From NCBI GenBank assembly GCA_028274465.1, contig CM051457.1:62248899-62312898 (forward strand): DNA of 64,000 nucleotides, given 5' to 3'. Source of the stretch: Plantago ovata. Lineage: Eukaryota; Streptophyta; Magnoliopsida; Lamiales; Plantaginaceae. The position numbers were made by a program, and so were the translations under genes. The notes beneath the pieces were generated by a model, which saw only the letters and a program-made list of their open reading frames with translations, searched no databases and had not been told where the DNA came from. Below are positions 1-11,861 of this stretch, one piece after another (position 1 is the first letter of the stretch; every line of letters starts with the position of its first letter).

Positions 1-884
1 TATCTAAAGAGACACAACTTGTAATACTTTTCAGTAAGCAAGTTTAATTGTTTCTGGTGTCAAGAATTTTTCTTTTTCGAAAGAAAGAACACTTAACTAA
101 TTTTTTAGCCGTGAATGTTCTACTTCTTCACAAGTAGCTTTTATTTCAAGTTTAAGTCTTGGAACGGATCAATAGGCAGTAAAGAGTATGGAAGGTTTTG
201 AGTGTTTAAAGCACAAGTGAGAGTTTGATCACGTTGTTGACACACTTCTACTCTTTGCCTGATGACCTCTATTTATAGTGTCTCAAGGGAGCCGTTTGAA
301 TTTCAAATTCTAAGGCTTTGCACCTTAAGATGTCACTATCTTGCTTTTGTACTTTCAACAACGTCCTTCATTTGTCTTCATGTCTTCATGTTCTTCGCGT
401 GCTTACTTTGCATTTAATGTTCATTTGAATCAAATTCAAAAGTGAACGTTGGATCCAAAATGCAAGTACTCTTCAGCAAGGAGGTCACATATGTTGTCAG
501 CAAGTGGCCACTCTCAGTTTCAGCAAGCACAACCTACACTGTCATATAGATTTTCACTTATGCGAGCTGTTGCTGAAAATCTCACTTTCTGAGTAACATG
601 TGCCTTTGTAGATATCTTTCTCAAAATTCTTCTAAGTTTTCAATCTTCGAATCTTCAAGTTTCTGAGAGGTTCTAGGTCTTCAATAGTTCGTTTGTAAAA
701 ACAAAGTACATCATCAGCAAATGAAAGAACCTAACTAGTACCTACACTAAGTCTTTCAGCAAACGTTCCTCTTTTACAATATCCTTAAAATTCTAAATTC
801 CTATGGACCTTAAGAGTACTAGTTACTGGACTTTCCTTAATTTAGCATGGTTAATTGCTCATCAAAATTACAACTTTCCTAACA
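1..884 (-). repeat. C1 3' LTR (partial)
   Basis: Aligns by eye along its whole length with 15209-16091, with scattered substitutions of a few percent. It lacks the first 628 bp of the LTR, which lie left of the window. It ends in TAACA at 884, directly before the pyrimidine run that is the polypurine tract on the minus strand. A TATA-like signal (CTATTTATA, 269-277) reads as TATAAATAG on the minus strand. Confidence 0.93.
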
Positions 885-899
885 AGTTTCCCTCTTTTT
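885..899 (-). other. C1 polypurine tract
   Basis: On the minus strand this reads AAAAAGAGGGAAACT, directly against the 3' LTR. This is the usual place and composition for the plus-strand DNA primer of a copia element. Confidence 0.8.
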
Positions 900-1097
900 G
901 ATGTTAGAAATCCATGGCTAAATTAATTGTTACCCTTTTAGAGGTTCCTAATGTTGAATAAATCAGTTGATTAATGCAAGCATACTTGAATAATAAAACA
1001 GTAAGCATAAATAGTTTGCATAATCAAAAACAAATAAGAGTGAAAAAGTTCATTGCTGATAGTTTTAGTATAGTTCTTCGCAAATAACTTCAAGAGC

Positions 1098-3575
1098 TTA
1101 TGTGATGTGAACCACTTCGTCATTCTCCTTTTGAGCCTGAATAAGAGTATTGTTATGGTCAGGAAGGTTTTGGAATATAGTTTTAGAGTCTAAAACTGTA
1201 ACATGAATTACCTGCTGACTTTCAGCAAGCTCATGTTGCACACTGAGTTGTGCGGGAACTATTTCCATTGCTTCAGGAGCTGTAGCAGCATCCTTGAATT
1301 GTTCATCCTGAAATAACTCATTGTTAGATACAAGTACTAAGTTTTCAAACTTAGTATGTTTACCAAAATTTTCAGCTACCTGCTGAACAAGAATTATGGA
1401 TTCTGGTGCAGAAGTTTCAGCAATCTTCTAACTTGTATCTTGAGAAGTCTGTAAAGAAATGATCATATTAGCTAAAGATAAAGTTTCAGATAGTGAAGTT
1501 TTGCTTATATCTGAGTTAACTACCTGCTGAAGAAGGACAGGTGATGACGCAGTCCTTTCAACATTGATAACATCTTCATTATCTAGGACTTGTTCTTCAA
1601 CAGACTTCTTCTCTTGCTCTATTTGAGAAGGCTGTGCAGATTCAGCAATCTCCCTTGTCTCTGAATTGACAAGTTGAGCAGAGACATCTAGACCTTTAAG
1701 TTCACTACTTGTCATGAACAGGTCTACTGACTTCTTGGAGTTGTCATCAATCTCCATGTCCATTTGCTGGCTTAGGTCAGTCAGCACCAGTTATACTTTG
1801 TCAATAGAGGTTATTGGTGAACTAGGTCTAACATTCTCAGCATCATGAGATGCGTCGTCGAACAATGTCTCTTGTTGAGTTTCAGCAAACTCTGGGACTT
1901 GAATTGTTGCAGTCTCAGCAACTGGTTCTTCAGCAATTGCAGCTTCATCAATTTCTCGGACTTGACTAGTTGCTATTTCAGCAACTATCTCTACTGTTGC
2001 TTTGCTGGCAACAGTTTCAGCAAGTGCAACTTTTCTTAAGTCTGCAGCAACGTCACTTGCTGGTTCCAAAGTATTGTCATCAAGATCATCTACTATGTAG
2101 ACATCCTCTAATCTTTCTAAGGCAGGATTTTCATTTCCACTGCCTTGAGGTCTTGCTTCAGTAGATGGATCCACGTTAATTGGATTTGTGAAGGCTTCTG
2201 CAAACACTTCATCAACATCTACTACAGTGGTTTGCTTTTCAGCAACCACTGGAATGTCATCATCTTGAATGACATGGACAACCGGAATGGAATTTCTTGT
2301 CGTTGTCTTCTTTCTTGGGAAAGTGGTCTTTGTCCTTGCCTTTTTCGGAATAGGATCAGCTGATGAAGCTGCAGTCTGAGTGTCATCATCAGCTTTCCTC
2401 TTTTTCTTAGATCTTTTGCTGGGTGCAGTAGTGTCAGCAACCGCAACAGTATTAGCAGCAATATTTGCAGCTGTTGCATTCTCAGCAACATTTGCAGTTG
2501 TTGTATTCCTAGACTGCTTGTCATTCTCGGCAATATTTACAGCTGTTTTATTCCTAGACTGGTTATCAGTCTCAACAACATTTGCAGCTATTGCTTTCCT
2601 TGACTTCTTGTCAGCAACCTTAGGTCCATTCAGCTTGTAGAAAGCTCTTCCCACATTGCATACTGATTTCTTAATCAGAAATGGGTTTCTCAGCTGAATC
2701 CTGTAATGTTCAAGGATGTAGCATATTTTCAATCCATACATCACTTGAAGGGAAGGTGAGACTGTGTTGTCTTCAACCTTGACCTTGAACTTTGTAACAC
2801 AATCAACAAGTCTGTTGAAAATGTACTTAGCCCAGTTAATGTCTGTTTTGCTTTCATAGATATGCATCAGCAAAGGCCATCTTCTAAGGCCTACTTGGTC
2901 TATTCCTCCAACTTGGGAGTCAAGAACTTTGATTAGTAGCATAGCTAATAGACTAAGTGAATGGCAGAGATGCTTCCTTTTTACGTGCTTATTACAAATC
3001 ACTGGAGCAATCTCTCCTTTCTTCATCCTTTCGTTTCTGACATCACTGTAGAAAGCTTCTATCTCTTCATCAGTGGCAGTGATGTCATCTTCATTTCCAG
3101 TTGTTGGAATCTGAAAGATGTTAGCTAAATCAATCCATTTCAGGATGATTTGCTTTTCTTGAAATGTGGTAGAAATCACTTTTTCAGTGATTCCTTCTCC
3201 ATCAGTAAGGGTTTGGATTTCTATATTGTTCTATAATTCCATTGTGTCCAGCATGCTCACTTTTTTAGTGCGAGCAGTGATGAAGAAAAGTAGGCCTTGT
3301 TGATTTATGTAATTCAACGCCTCAAGATTTTCTTCATCTAGTTCTTGTTCATAGAAGTATCTGATATACTTCTCTTTGGCAAATCCTCCGCATTGCATCA
3401 TCTTCTCACACTTTGCAGTGTTGAGATATGCAGGAGGTATGGGTCTTTCAGTTATTCGGTCATTTTTCAACACAATTTTCACTGTGTTTTTCACCGGCGT
3501 AGGAGCAGTGCTTTTTCCAGCACTGTCTGCCTTTGATGACTTGGTGTTCTTAGATGATTGTCTCTTGGAAGCCAT
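1098..3575 (-). pseudogene. C1 extra ORF downstream of pol (env-like position), three in-frame stops
   Basis: One reading frame of about 825 codons runs from ATG at 3575 to TAA at 1098-1100. It is broken only by stops at 3228-3230 (TAG), 1788-1790 (TAA) and 1425-1427 (TAG), with no frameshift. The N-terminus is Lys/Ser-rich (MASKRQSSKNTKSSKAD). A folded-looking part follows at about 2640-3180 with a WPLLMHIY...INWAKYIFNRLV motif, resembling what databases call a putative plant transposon protein domain (from memory). The rest is acidic, with a basic stretch (SKRSKKKRK) that could be a nuclear signal and many (V/L/I)AE(T/N/S) repeats. I see no signal peptide or clear membrane segment, so env function is not supported. 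The role is unknown. Confidence 0.75.
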
Positions 3576-4127
3576 CTCTTATATAGTAGGTAAGGGTTGA
3601 GAGTGTACGAAAAAGAGACTTTTCTTTTTGACCGGAGGTACAGTAAATCAGAGCACAGGCTAGAAATTTTGCAGAGAAAGGAAGTGTGGGTTAAAGAATT
3701 TTGTCTTTCTCTAACTCTTCATTTATATAGTATCTCTGTTATGTGAGAAGCTCAATGGTTTTGAGTTCTCAGCAAGGGTAAAACAGAGATTCATTGAGTT
3801 AGTGGAGCCTTTGCATTAAATGCGTAGTGGACCACTAACACAAAACCGTCAGAGCATGCTTTCTCTTTGTAATATGAACCGTTAGATCATCAACTGCTTT
3901 AAAATCAATGGCCACGATTGTATTCCATGTCATGATTTACAGTGAGTTTATCTGTGCCATGATTAATGTCACAATCTATTTTACCTTGATTCACGGGATT
4001 TGATCTCTTTTACTTCAACGTTAATTGCTTGCTGAAGTATACAAGAATCTTTTGAGCAATTTTAACCATTCTGACTTTAGCAATTACTTTTCATGTACCA
4101 AGCCTTGTAGTTGCTGAAATATCCCCC
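3576..4127 (-). other. C1 spacer between extra ORF and repeat region
   Basis: No ORF is supportable here. The stretch is the minus-strand leader upstream of the extra ORF. It carries several TCAGCAA/TTGCTGA motifs (for example near 3768, 4028 and 4111), like the rest of the element. Confidence 0.5.
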
Positions 4128-4433
4128 TTAATCAAATATCTCATTTTTCTTAGGGTCAAAGATATTTCTGAGTTCCCGTTTCAGCAAATTCTTTTTATAT
4201 TGAGATATCCTTAGGTAAATTCTGAGAAGCATTTTTGCTCTTTGCTGAGTTCCCATCTCAAATTTTTCTTTTGATACTTGAATACCTGTTTCAGTATCCT
4301 TGATTGTCTGAATGCCAGTTTCAGCAATCTTTGAAGTTTTCTTACTGAGTACCCGTCTCAGCAAGTGATCAAGTTTCCTAACAAATACCCGGTTTGAAGG
4401 AATTATTTGTTGAATGCCTGTTTCCGCAAACAT
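4128..4433 (-). CDS. C1 small repeat-rich ORF (ETGIQ repeats), doubtful gene
   Basis: An ORF of 101 codons lies between the end of pol (4557) and the extra ORF. It contains variants of one short repeat: AETGIQ, AETGIQ, TETGIQ and EMGTQ, separated by Lys-rich spacers. At DNA level these come from repeats of GAATGCCTGTTTCAGCAA-like sequence. It could be a short protein, the eroded end of a longer one, or non-coding repeats that happen to be open. I do not recognise a family. Confidence 0.35.
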   Translation of the reverse strand: MFAETGIQQIIPSNRVFVRKLDHLLRRVLSKKTSKIAETGIQTIKDTETGIQVSKEKFEMGTQQRAKMLLRIYLRISQYKKNLLKRELRNIFDPKKNEIFD

Positions 4434-4556
4434 TTAGTGTTCAACCATCTCTGTTAGAGAAGTCAGTGAAAAGGATTTTTTAAGGAATAAATAACCTTTA
4501 ATCAACCATTGGCTTGCTGAATGTCTGTTTCAGCAATCCACCAAATGTATCCCTTT

Positions 4557-6043
4557 TTATTGAGGTAGATCAATCAGTCCAAGGTTATACCTTAGCATTG
4601 CGAACCTATTGTCTGGTAGGGGCTTAATAAAGATATCAGCAAGTTGATCATCAGTACCTACTTTTAAAACCTCAATGTTTCCTTTTTCCACATGATCTCT
4701 AATGAAATGATGTCTAATATCAATGTGCTTTGTCCTTGAGTGAAACTTAGGATTTTGCGTGATAGTAATAGCACTTGTATTATCACAAAAGATTGGTGTT
4801 TGCTTTGCAGAAATACCATAATCTCTTAATTGTTGTTGAATCCATAGGATTTGAGCTGTGCAACAACCATCCGCAATGTATTCAAACTCAGTGTATGAAT
4901 TGGCAACACAGGTTTGCTTCTTGTTGAACCATGATATTTCTTGTACCTAGAAACTGACAAGTTCCAGAAGTACTTTTTCTATCAAGAGTTGATCCTCCAT
5001 GATCAGCATCAGAATAACCTACCAATTCTAATCCATAATATTTTGGATAGCATAATCCAACATTGACTATGCCTTTGACATATTTCAGTATCTTGAGTGC
5101 CTTTTTGTAGTGTGATTCTCTTGGATCAGATTGGAATCTTGCACACACACAAACAGCATACTGAATGTCAGGCCTTCTTGCTGTTAGATACAGCAAGGAA
5201 CCAATGAGCTTCCTATACTTGTGTTCATCAACACTTTTATCTTGTTTAGTATAGCCCAATTTGGTACCAACGCTCATGGGGATCTTTTCAGGTTTTTCTT
5301 CCTCTTTGATCCTGAACTTTATGAGCATTTCCTTTGCATACTTTGCTTGATTTATGAATATTCCATCTTTGAGTTGCTTAACTTGAAATCCTAGGAAGTA
5401 ATTCAATTTGCCCATCATACTCATTTCAAACTTGTTTGTCATGAGTTTGGCAAAATCATCACAAAGTTGCTTGTCCTTAGATCCAAATATTATGTCATCC
5501 ACATAAATTTGGACTAAGAGTATTTTACCATCATGGTTCATGGTAAATAAGGTTTTGTCAACCTCACCTTTTTTGAAACCATTATCCAGCAAGACCATAT
5601 ACAACTTTCTGAAGCTTGTATACCATCTTGGTTTCTAGGTAGACTTCTTCAGCAAGTTCACCATTTAGGAATGCACTTTTAACATCCAATTGATAAAGAA
5701 TGAAGTAATTATGAGCAGCAAAGGCTAAGAAAAGTCTAATAGCATCTAATCTTGCAACTGGTGCATAAGACTCATCATAGTTCAATCCTTCAGTCTGGCA
5801 ATAACCTTGAGCAACTAAACGTGCTCTGTTCCTTGTTACTTCTCCAGACTCACTCAGCTTGTTTCTGAAAAACACCCACTTTGTACCAATTCCTTTCTTT
5901 CCTTCAGCAAGGGGTACAAGTTTCCAGACTTTGTTCCTTTCAAATTGATCCAGTTCTTCTTGCATTGTCTTGATCCATTCGGAATGCTTTAAAGCTTCTT
6001 CTATGGTCTTCGGTTCAATTTCTAAAACAAAGCAAGAGAACAA
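4557..6043 (-). pseudogene. C1 reverse transcriptase and RNase H, broken
   Basis: The RT part opens with the copia signature EALKHSEWIKTMQEELDQ, then KWVFFRNKL, RARLVAQGY and the catalytic-Asp motif LDVKSAFLNGEL. It then degrades: compared with the family, the segment around YVEQPPGFE and the residues after LYGLKQAPRAW are missing, shifting the frame near 5600. It resumes with the catalytic YVDDIIFGS (about 5510) and NYFLGFQV. RNase H carries GYSDADHGG and DRKSTSG. A second frameshift near 4935 moves the frame so that EYIADGCCTAQ, FCDNTSAI and HIDIRHHFIRD are read down to a TAA at 4557-4559. It makes cDNA in the virus-like particle; this copy cannot. Confidence 0.9.
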
Positions 6044-6270
6044 AGCTTATACTTCAATGACGTTTGCTTCTTCAGCAAGTTCTTGATTAGTAGACACTTT
6101 GGATCTAGTCACTTGGCGTTTGTCAATATCACCAATCATACCCGTAGAGGGATGATCTTTAATCCACTTATTAACAGGTTTTCTGCTCTTTGGATCTGGA
6201 TAAGTTTGCGTTTCAGCATGTGACTCTTCAACATGTACTTGTTCCGTACTACTGGTATCTTGTTGCGTCT

Positions 6271-7626
6271 CTACTGAAATGGTTCATCAGCAGCTGCTTG
6301 TTCAGCATTGCTGGTTTGTGGTAACTCATCAGCAGACACAAGAAGTTGCGTAGTTTCAGCAACATCTGGAGCAACTGCATCTTTAGCCGGAAATTCTTTA
6401 TCATGAACTATATTTATCTTCTCATGACTTGGGGGAGGAGTGTCATTGTCAGAATCATCACTTAGTTCAATTGATTTGACATTTCTAGCATCGAATTCAA
6501 TTCTTTTCTCGTGTATGAGTAATTTCTTCATACATTCTGATATTTCTTGTTCAGCAGGGACTCCTTGTGATTTTTCATAGAATACAACATGCACTGATTC
6601 TTCGATCTTTTGTGCCTTTTTGTTGTAAACTCTATAAGTTTTGCTATGCAAGGAGTAGCCAAGAAATATCGCTTCATCTGCCTTTGGTTGAAATGTTCTT
6701 AAGTATTCTCTACCATTGTTAAGAACAAAGAATTTGCAACCAAATACTCTTAGAAGGGTGATGTTAGGAGGTCTTCCAACAAATAACTCATATGGAGTTT
6801 TGTTGTATTCCTTAGTTATCAAGCATCTATTTTGAGTATAGCAGGCGGTATTAATCGCTTCAACCCAATAAGCTTCACTTATTTCAGTGTCAGCAAGCAT
6901 CGTTCTAGCTGCTTCCTTAAGGGTACGATTCTTACTTTCAGCAACCCCATTTTGTTGAGGTGTCTTTACTGAGGATAATTGATGTTGTATGCCTTTTGAA
7001 CTACGATACTCAGTTATGTACTGGTTTACAAACTCAGCACCATGGTCTGTTCTTATGACTTTTACCTTGTCATTTTTCATGACTTCGAGCTTGTTCAGCA
7101 AGTTAGGTATTTCAGTCCTTGTTTCAGACTTGTGTTTGATAAATACTACCCAAGTAAATCTTGAATAGTCATCTACCATCACCAGACCATACTTCTTGCC
7201 AGCATAGCTTGTTGAAGAAGATTCAAACAAGTCAATGTGCAAGAGTTGTAAAGGTTTTGTAGTTGACGGTACTTCCTTGTTCTTGAAAGAAGTTTTGGTT
7301 TGCTTTCCTTGCTGACATGCATTGAAAACACCATCCTTCTTAAACGTAACCTTAGGTAATCCAACTACAAGTGCCATTTTAAACAGCTTATTCACCGTCT
7401 TGAAGTTTAGGTGACTTGTTCGTTTGTGCCATAACCATGCTTTTTCAGCAAGGCAATCATGATATGAGATAAGGCATTTTTCAACGATTGTTGAAGACCA
7501 ATCTACAGTATAGAGACCTCCTGATCTTCTAGCAATCATAATAACCTTCTTTGTCTCAAAGTCAATAAGTTTACATTCATCACTTTTGATTTTGATGAAG
7601 TAACCTTTGTCAACGAATTGACTCAT
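6271..7626 (-). pseudogene. C1 integrase (GAG-pre-integrase plus rve core)
   Basis: The ORF begins in the GAG-pre-integrase domain with LWHKRTSHLNFKTVNKL, giving the two zinc-binding histidines. The paired cysteine site reads NACQQGK, so one of the usual two cysteines is missing. The catalytic core shows the D,D,E triad in order: HIDLFES, IRTDHGAEF and NGVAESKNRTLKEAAR. YWVEAINTACY, TPYELFVGRPPN and VFGCKFFV match the copia integrase C-terminal half, followed by an acidic linker. It normally inserts cDNA into the chromosome. The ORF is long and open, but the lost cysteine and the separation from protease (about 7630-7680) suggest a decaying copy. Confidence 0.9.
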
Positions 7627-7683
7627 GCTGAAAAGGTTAAATTTAAGATTTTTGACATAAAGAACTCCCGAAATGGTAATGCA

Positions 7684-7878
7684 TCATAACTTCACATCAC
7701 CATAACCTTTAGTAGAACCAAAGACTCCACCAGTAAACCTTATTGTTGGACCTTTAGACCACCGTCTATAGTTTATAAGGTTTTTCTTATTGCCCGTCAT
7801 GTGCTTTCCACAACCACTATCAAAGTGCCAAATTGCATTGTTTGTCTCCGTGGTTGAAGTCTGCACAATCAAGAGCAA
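7684..7878 (-). pseudogene. C1 aspartic protease fragment
   Basis: The fragment contains WHFDSGCGKHMTGN, the copia-type retropepsin active site (D-S-G) with its usual downstream H-M-T-G, then FTGGVFGSTKGYG, which fits the flap region. It would cut Gag-Pol into mature proteins. It is separated by a stop from the coiled-coil Gag segment before it and by a short gap from integrase after it, so the polyprotein frame is no longer continuous. Confidence 0.85.
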
Positions 7879-7883
7879 ACAAG

Positions 7884-9417
7884 TTAATTATCCAATATTG
7901 GATGTCCATTAACATGTTCAAGAAAACGTCCAGTGGAAACCCAAGTCTTGAGTTTTTCAATCTTGACTTGTTTGCAACTAGAGGGCTTAGAACCGAAAGA
8001 CTTTTGATCATTGCTAATCAAGTCCACTTTCTGATGTGGTGTCTTGCTTGGTTGACCATTTTGCTGAACATACTTTTCAGTAAGTTCTTTTCTGGCAAGG
8101 TTCCTTCTAGTCCTAGAATTTTGAGTTTTGTCAGAACTCTTAGGCTTGGTTTTGTTCATCTCTTTGAAGTATCTTTGTTGACTTTGCTTATACTCATGAA
8201 AAAGTTGACTTTGCTTGGTTTTGAATCCAAGTCCACTTTTCGGAGAATGCTGAGCTTTTGTCTCAGCAACCTTACTTGATTCTGGCTTGTCAGCAAATGT
8301 CTTCTGATTACTTTTAATAATCTCGCCTTTAGTCTTAACAAATTGCTTTTCAGCAACTTGTTTGGCAGAATGCTTTACAACATCCTTTTTCTGAACAGTT
8401 TGCTTTTCAGCAACCTGTTTTCCTTTTAAAGTCTTGTTACTTTGAGTAGCAACAGCGGGCTTTAAGGTCGTAGATACTTGATTGCTTATTTCAGCAACCT
8501 TAGATTGACCAAATTGATAGAGTTCTGGTTGACCACTATCAGTTGCACGAACAAAGGTGATTGGTGATTTGTCTTTACTCAAGAGTATTACATCATCACT
8601 TTCATACGTGGCACCTAAACCTTCTTCCTGAGATGGATCTCTCAGATAAGAGTTTAGTTCAGTCAGCGTATTACTAGCATCCACATAAGATTTGAAATTG
8701 ACTTTCATCTTTTTCATTTCTTGTATTTCAACAAGTAACTTTAGAATTGATGACTGATACTCTTCCAGTTCTATTGCCATTTGACCATTCTTCTCTGTAG
8801 CTTCAGCAATTAATTTTTTGAGATGCAATATTTCAGCATCCTTCTTTTCTGACTCAACGCTCAGCAAGACGTACTTTTCAGTAGTTTGCTTAGTCAGAAG
8901 TTCAGCATTCTGTAGTTTTTCTTGCTGTTTGCTCAGAGTTTTCTCAAATCTTTCGATTTCTCCTTGAATTCTATCAAGGTCAATGCCATCTTCACTTTCT
9001 GAATCAGAGTCAGAGGTAGGACAATTTACCTGACAGGCCATGAGGCAGAACTCGTGGTTTGACACTTCAGGATAAGCTTCCATAGCTATTCCACAAACTT
9101 CCTTGCCAATCTCTACGTCAAGAGTGCCTTCTTCTTCTTCAGTGTCTGAACTCTATACCTCACTGTCTTCAGAGCTTGTTTCAAAGCAAAGAGCATCAAT
9201 TTTCGCTTGAAGCTTTTTCTTTTCTTCAACAATCAAAGCCCTTTTGAACTTCTTCTTCTTTTCAGCAGATTTCCCTTTCAGTAAGGTGCAATTTGCTTTG
9301 AAGTGTCCAGGCTTCTTGCAATAAAAGCAAAGATCATTGCCAACTGCTGGTTCTTCGGAGGAGTTTGCTTGCTGAGATTGCTTGTCCAGCGAGCTAGCTT
9401 CATTCTTGTATTTATGG
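7884..9417 (-). pseudogene. C1 Gag C-terminal part: zinc knuckle then coiled coil
   Basis: The first part (9153-9417) carries one CCHC knuckle, CFYCKKPGHFKANC (C-X2-C-X4-H-X4-C), which binds nucleic acid. A single stop at 9150-9152 separates it from the 399-codon part at 7884-9083. That part starts acidic (DSDSESEDGID) and then has a long heptad-like coiled coil (about residues 40-145, FEKTLSKQQEKLQNAELL and on) and a Lys/Gln-rich tail. It follows Gag and precedes protease, so it belongs to the same polyprotein. The N-terminal Gag half lies beyond the CACTA insertion at 13588-14468. Confidence 0.85.
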
Positions 9418-9772
9418 CACCACAAGAAGCGACGGATTTACGACGGATGGTATCCGTCGGTAATAGGGCACCGATCCATCGGTAAGCCTTTACCGACGGA
9501 TCGGTTCTCCCTTACCGACGGATAAATAGCTCGTAGCTATTTTATCTGTCGGTAATGCCGTTACCGACGGTTTATTATCCGTCGCTAAATTTAGCGACGG
9601 ATAATACCGACGGACTGACGAATAAGGGCGTTGACCAGCCCTTATTCGTTTGACCGACGGATAAATTATCCGTCGGTGATAATTACCGACGGATAACTGT
9701 ATCCGTCGGTCATGATCGGTTGACTTAGTCAACGGGTATTGACCGAAGGATAACGTTATCCGTCGGTATTTT
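9418..9772. repeat. CACTA left terminal and subterminal repeats
   Basis: The terminal repeat is followed by about a dozen copies of TACCGACGGATA-like units in both orientations (ATCCGTCGGTAA and its complement). Such arrays are the transposase-binding region of CACTA elements. The stretch ends in a T-rich run (9769-9800). Confidence 0.9.
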
Positions 9773-9978
9773 TTTTATTTTTTTTATTTTTTTATTATTT
9801 TTCTTACTAAATGTACAACAACCTGTTTAATAATATAAATTTACGTACTAAAAATTAAAAATCATTAAAATTGAATTGAAAATAAAATTCGATTCTTCAA
9901 AATAGAAAAACGTTTACTACAAATATAAATGTGAAAGTTTTACAATAGTACTGCAAATGCCAACTAAAATGTCAAAAT

Positions 9979-10558
9979 CTAAGGACGACGACCACTAGAA
10001 CCACGGCCACTGGAACCCGAAGGAGCATGAGAACTGCCTTGCAAACCCGCACTCCCCGCCGTACCAGGGCTCCCCTCCCCGGTCTGAAACACAGCTCCCT
10101 CTGCGAACGGGTCTATGCCAATGGGATGCTTCTCCAGCAGCTTCTTCAGCACGATATTCTGCGTCTCCACCTGACACAAGTAATGATCGATGTAGTTAAG
10201 AATATGAATGATAGATGCAAGCAATGTAAATGAGCATACAAGTGGTTATACATCTACATGACATATCAACATAATCTTAGCATACAAGTCAATATACCTG
10301 AGACACAAGTGTGTTCTGAATGGTCATCATCCTAGCATTCTCGGCCCTAAGTGCTGCCATCTCCTCAGCCAATCGAGAATCTGAGCTGGAGGTAGAACCG
10401 GATGAGCGCTGAAATGATTCAGCTGCAAGAGAACGTCCCAAGTTCCCTAATCCATAGACCGACCACTTAGGGCCAGGAGGGTCCACCTCGAGGAAGGCAG
10501 CGTTCTCTTCCTCCATCGTAAGTACGTCACCCTTCTCTTCCATCTTAAGCATGTACAA
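9979..10558 (-). pseudogene. CACTA internal gene, 3' exons (coiled-coil and Ser/Gly-rich tail)
   Basis: Two open segments on the minus strand. The first (10289-10558) includes EVDPPGPKWSVYGLGNLG and a coiled-coil stretch SRLAEEMAALRAENARM. The second (9979-10224) has VLKKLLEKHP followed by a Ser/Gly/Pro-rich tail. This is the usual C-terminal make-up of the second protein of plant CACTA elements (LAEEMAALRAENA-type helix). A short intron between them is likely. I infer that they continue from the segment at 10862-11161. Confidence 0.6.
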
Positions 10559-10861
10559 AGCCTCAACCTCCTCCTACAAGCAGTTAAGCAATACATGAGT
10601 TGATATATTACAATACATATACAAACTTTTTAAAAAGAAATACAGTACAAGTAACTCAAACTACTCATTTATGTACTTACATTCAGTTTCTGGGCTTTCT
10701 TGCATGTCCACTTGCCGTTCTTGAACTTGGCATTTTTCACCATGGTCAAGTACGACTCACATCCTTGTCCAGTGAGCCTCTGTTCATTTTGCAAAGTAAT
10801 AAGTGTCAGTGTTTACAATAAAATTTTAAGAATATTGAAAGTGACTGGAGTAAAGCACAAG

Positions 10862-11161
10862 TTAACTTACTGCATTGAGATCACGAGTGGCCTGAGACTG
10901 TGTGCCGAGATGGTGCTTCGAATAGTCCTCGTCATCACCGGAGCTGCTTCTGTCCGCCCGTGCTCGATTCTTCTTGTTCTGTTCTGCTAGGTCCATGGCA
11001 TCCTGTGTCTTCCAGTAAGCCAACCACAGAGGCCACTCGCTGTCGTGGATGAATCTAGGCTTCACTCGAGACTCCTTAAGGTCGTGGACCTTGTCTCGGT
11101 AACAACGAGCACCAACAGTGTTGAAAACAAACCAAAGCTCCTTCAATAGCACGTTTGGCAA
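10862..11161 (-). pseudogene. CACTA plant transposase segment (Ptta/En/Spm, Transposase_24-like)
   Basis: The translation shows LKELWFVFNTVGARCYRDKV, RFIHDSEWPLWLAYWKTQDA and AEQNKKNRARADRSSSGDDE. The W-X2-L-X3-W block followed by the NKKNRA block is the signature of the plant Ptta/En/Spm transposase family found beside TNP2 in CACTA elements. It probably binds the subterminal repeats. The ORF starts at its first Met, but the true exon may begin earlier. Confidence 0.7.
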
Positions 11162-11440
11162 GTAGTAGTGTTTCTAACCACCAAAACAACCAAAGGTCAC
11201 AATTTAGAACGACACAACAATCAATACAACAAGAACAAGATTAACATAAGCACAATGGTGACTAACATATCACCCAAATATAGTGGCTAACATACCACTC
11301 ACATTGCCCTAAAAAAACAACTAACACATGGTGACTAACATATCACCCAAATATAGTGGCTAACATACCACTCACGTAAATTTAGAATAAAAATAAAACA
11401 ACGGTTACTAAACATTTAAGATTGTTACAATACCCGCAGC

Positions 11441-11830
11441 TCATCGAAGTAGAAGCCAATGACATGTGATATTGTTGGCAGTTTCTTTGTGCAATGACCT
11501 GCCGTGCGTGTCAAACCTATGTCCATTTACTACGCACGATGTGAATGTCACGGCCCCCCGCAAAGGACCACTTGCTAGAGCTAGTACGTAAGGACATGTG
11601 ATATTGTTGGCAGGATTTCTTGCATATGCACCAAACCATTGTGGAAATTCAGTTTCCACTTGCTGTTGTCATAAGTACTCAATAGTATCATCTGCCATTA
11701 TTGGATCATTCTCCAAACAACGTTCTTTAAAGTACCGATCAAATATGGCCATATACTTGTCCACACTTTCACAGTTCCTAAGGATGTAAAAGTGAGCAGT
11801 CCTGTACTCTTTCTCTGTCAAATATTCTTT
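11441..11830 (-). pseudogene. CACTA TNP2-type gene, C-terminal fragment
   Basis: In one frame the minus strand gives SVDKYMAIFDRYFKERCLEND, then a stop (about 11670), then TEFPQWFGAYARNP and LASGPLRGAVTFTSCVVNGHRF. EFPQWF..., L(A)xGP and VNGxRFxT are the landmarks of the conserved region at the end of TNP2-type CACTA proteins. The catalytic core that normally precedes it is absent between here and the N-terminal domain, so the element cannot encode an active transposase. Confidence 0.7.
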
Positions 11831-11861
11831 CTTCTCCTCACCTATAGGTCGTCCAGTTACC

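Noticed and set aside
1098-3575. Viral envelope gene in C1
   Set aside because: The position is env-like but there is no signal peptide, transmembrane segment or cleavage site; only the neutral term extra ORF is supported.
9490-9732. ORF in CACTA end
   Set aside because: Produced by the subterminal repeats; no gene.
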